Under the pieces are notes generated by a model. It made no database searches and was not told the origin of the DNA. It saw only the letters and a list, made by a program, of their open reading frames with translations. 64,000 nucleotides of DNA from Neurospora intermedia (Eukaryota; Ascomycota; Sordariomycetes; Sordariales; Sordariaceae): contig BTPP01000005.1 of NCBI GenBank assembly GCA_037102815.1, positions 1,550,001 through 1,614,000 of the forward strand. The letters are read 5' to 3'. Within the stretch, counting starts at the first letter, position 1. Every line of letters starts with the position of its first letter. The position numbers and the translations under genes were made by a program. Of the stretch, positions 62,574 through 64,000 are shown piece after piece.

Positions 62574-64000
62574 TCAATATTCCAACTTTATCCTTCCCTT
62601 GACCCCTGAGTAAGCATCATCCTGTTTCATCAAAGTTAGCAGTGCACTCAACTACATCCTTGCCACGAACTAGAGACTTACCTCAGCCTTCCTCTTCCTT
62701 CCCCCAAATCCGTTCTCCCCGCCCATGCTCATTATTCCATTGTCACCACCATCTCCGGGCCCAACACCGCCACCAACACTGCCATTTACCTCCTTATGGC
62801 AACTGGCATGATACACCCTCTCGCCTACTTTCGTGGCGTCCATCCACACCCACTCCTGCGCCTCATCAAGCCACTTCATCTCGAATCTTTCCTGGCAGAT
62901 GGGGCACATGTTATTGACTTTGGCGGAATCCTCGGGAACGGGGATGTAGTCGAGACCGCCCCTTTTGCCTCCCTTTCTACCACCGCCGTGACCGGGCATG
63001 GCTTTCCCGCCACCATGACCTCCCGAATGATCAGCACCCATGATGCCACCACCTGGGTACAGAGAGTTGGGGTTATAAGAATTATTGAAGCTCGCCTCGG
63101 GGTCATAATCATCCTCATCCTCATCCACATTATCATCATAGTTGAGTGTATCCTGACCCGGCACACCTCCACCACGACTACCATAACCACCGGCACCACC
63201 ACCACCAGAAGTAGTATCAGAACGGTGACCGTGATCAGAATCAATCGCTTCCAACGAGTTCACCCAATCTGACTGCTCCACCCACCAGGACCGGTGCTGC
63301 CCGCGTCGCTCTGCGTCCGTCACCCGCTGGTGCACCCGGAAGTGCCAGTCCATGTGCGCTGTCTTCTTGCGCCGGCCTTCCTCGTCGGTGCCGAACCGCC
63401 GGCCGCACTGTGTGCAGGGGGGGCCGAGGTCTTCGTGGAGTCGGTTGATGAGTTGTGGGCCGCGGTACTGTTTGAGGGTATAGGTCCAGGCGGCGGCCGG
63501 GGCGGCGGCGGGTGCTGTTGCTACGGGAGCGGGAGCAGCGGGAGTGGCGCCGGACAGAAGACCGGATTGTCGAAGCATGGCAAGTAATGCTGATGGGTTG
63601 GACACTGGTGCTGGCGGTGCGGCCGCGGGAACGGTGGGAGGAGCGGAAGCTGCGGGCTTAGGAGCCTCGAGAGGTGGTGGTGCTGCCGGGCCCACTGTTG
63701 GTGTTTGTGATCGAAGGACAGCCGCGATGACGGGTGGCAAGGCTGCCAGACTACCAGCAGCAGCAGCGGGAACCGGAGTAGGAGCTCCAGCTACCGGTGG
63801 TACAGCCGGTGGTGGTATCGGTGTCGCGATGGGAGGCTGTGGCGTGCCTGTCTGTGATGGTGTAGGGGTAGCAGACTTTCGGGTAGCACCAGCCAGCAAG
63901 GCGGCGAGAGCGCCTTGCCCGAACAAAGAGTCTATCGAGAGGGCACCTCCGGCACCAGCACTCGGACCCGCCACGGCCGAGGCAGAAGGAGGACGCCCCC
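62574..64000 (-). CDS. pcf11: Pcf11, mRNA cleavage and polyadenylation factor (C-terminal part, cut by the window edge)
   Basis: On the reverse strand a large exon enters at 64000 and runs to 62682. A 60-nt intron (GTAAGT, branch GCTAAC, acceptor CAG) leads to a last exon 62621-62574 of 15 codons plus stop. The visible ~458 residues begin in an Ala/Pro-rich linker. They contain the first zinc finger C-T-Q-C-G-R-R-F...H-M-D-W-H-F-R-V-H, the W-W-V-E...D-W-V segment, and the second finger C-P-I-C-Q-E-R-F-E...W-V-W-M-D-A...Y-H-A-S-C-H that in Pcf11 flank the Clp1-binding region. Pcf11 is the CF IA subunit that bridges RNA polymerase II and cleavage at the poly(A) site. Its N-terminal CID is expected beyond the right edge. 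The linker between the fingers is Gly/Asp/Asn-rich. The frame is open at the edge with no start codon. Confidence 0.9.

Overview
This is nuclear DNA from a filamentous ascomycete, almost certainly Neurospora (N. crassa or a very close relative). Genes carry many short introns of about 50-180 nt with GTAAGT/GTACGT-type donors, CTAAC/CTGAC branch points and C/TAG acceptors. Assembling the exons on the reverse strand gives a 920-residue plasma-membrane H+-ATPase whose phosphorylated aspartate falls at residue 378, and a 469-residue citrate synthase; both lengths match the N. crassa proteins as I remember them. A 3.3-kb transposon has been ruined in the way repeat-induced point mutation (RIP) ruins repeats in Neurospora.

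Layout. 0-31 kb is gene-dense: a Tag1/DUF3712 vacuolar-type membrane protein (+), a PRMT3-type arginine methyltransferase (+), the PP1 regulator Ypi1 (-), a DUF726/TMCO4 membrane hydrolase-like protein (+), a mitochondrial GatC-like amidotransferase subunit Gta3 (-), alpha-SNAP/Sec17 (+), the ribosome-biogenesis HEAT protein Rrp12 with an RGG tail (+), an FAD-dependent amine-oxidase-like protein (+), a DCAF4-like WD40 protein (-) and the proton pump PMA-1 (-). From 31.3 to 50.8 kb I find no convincing gene; this 19.5-kb stretch holds the RIP-destroyed Fot1/pogo-type DNA transposon (38378-41712) with intact 94-bp terminal inverted repeats and a TA target-site duplication. From 50.8 to 64 kb come a Yhm2-type mitochondrial citrate/2-oxoglutarate carrier (-), mitochondrial citrate synthase (-), a CID+RRM termination factor of the Nrd1/Seb1 family (+), and the C-terminal part of Pcf11 (-), which runs off the right edge.

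Functional links: the citrate carrier and citrate synthase lie next to each other on one strand (citrate made and then exported from mitochondria). Two RNA 3'-end/termination factors of the CID class converge tail to tail. A PRMT3-type methyltransferase (ribosomal in other species) and an Rrp12 with an RGG tail, a typical methylation substrate, lie within 16 kb. No classical gene cluster, CRISPR array, rRNA or convincing tRNA was seen. Splice sites were assigned by eye from consensus and reading frame, so individual exon ends are predictions.
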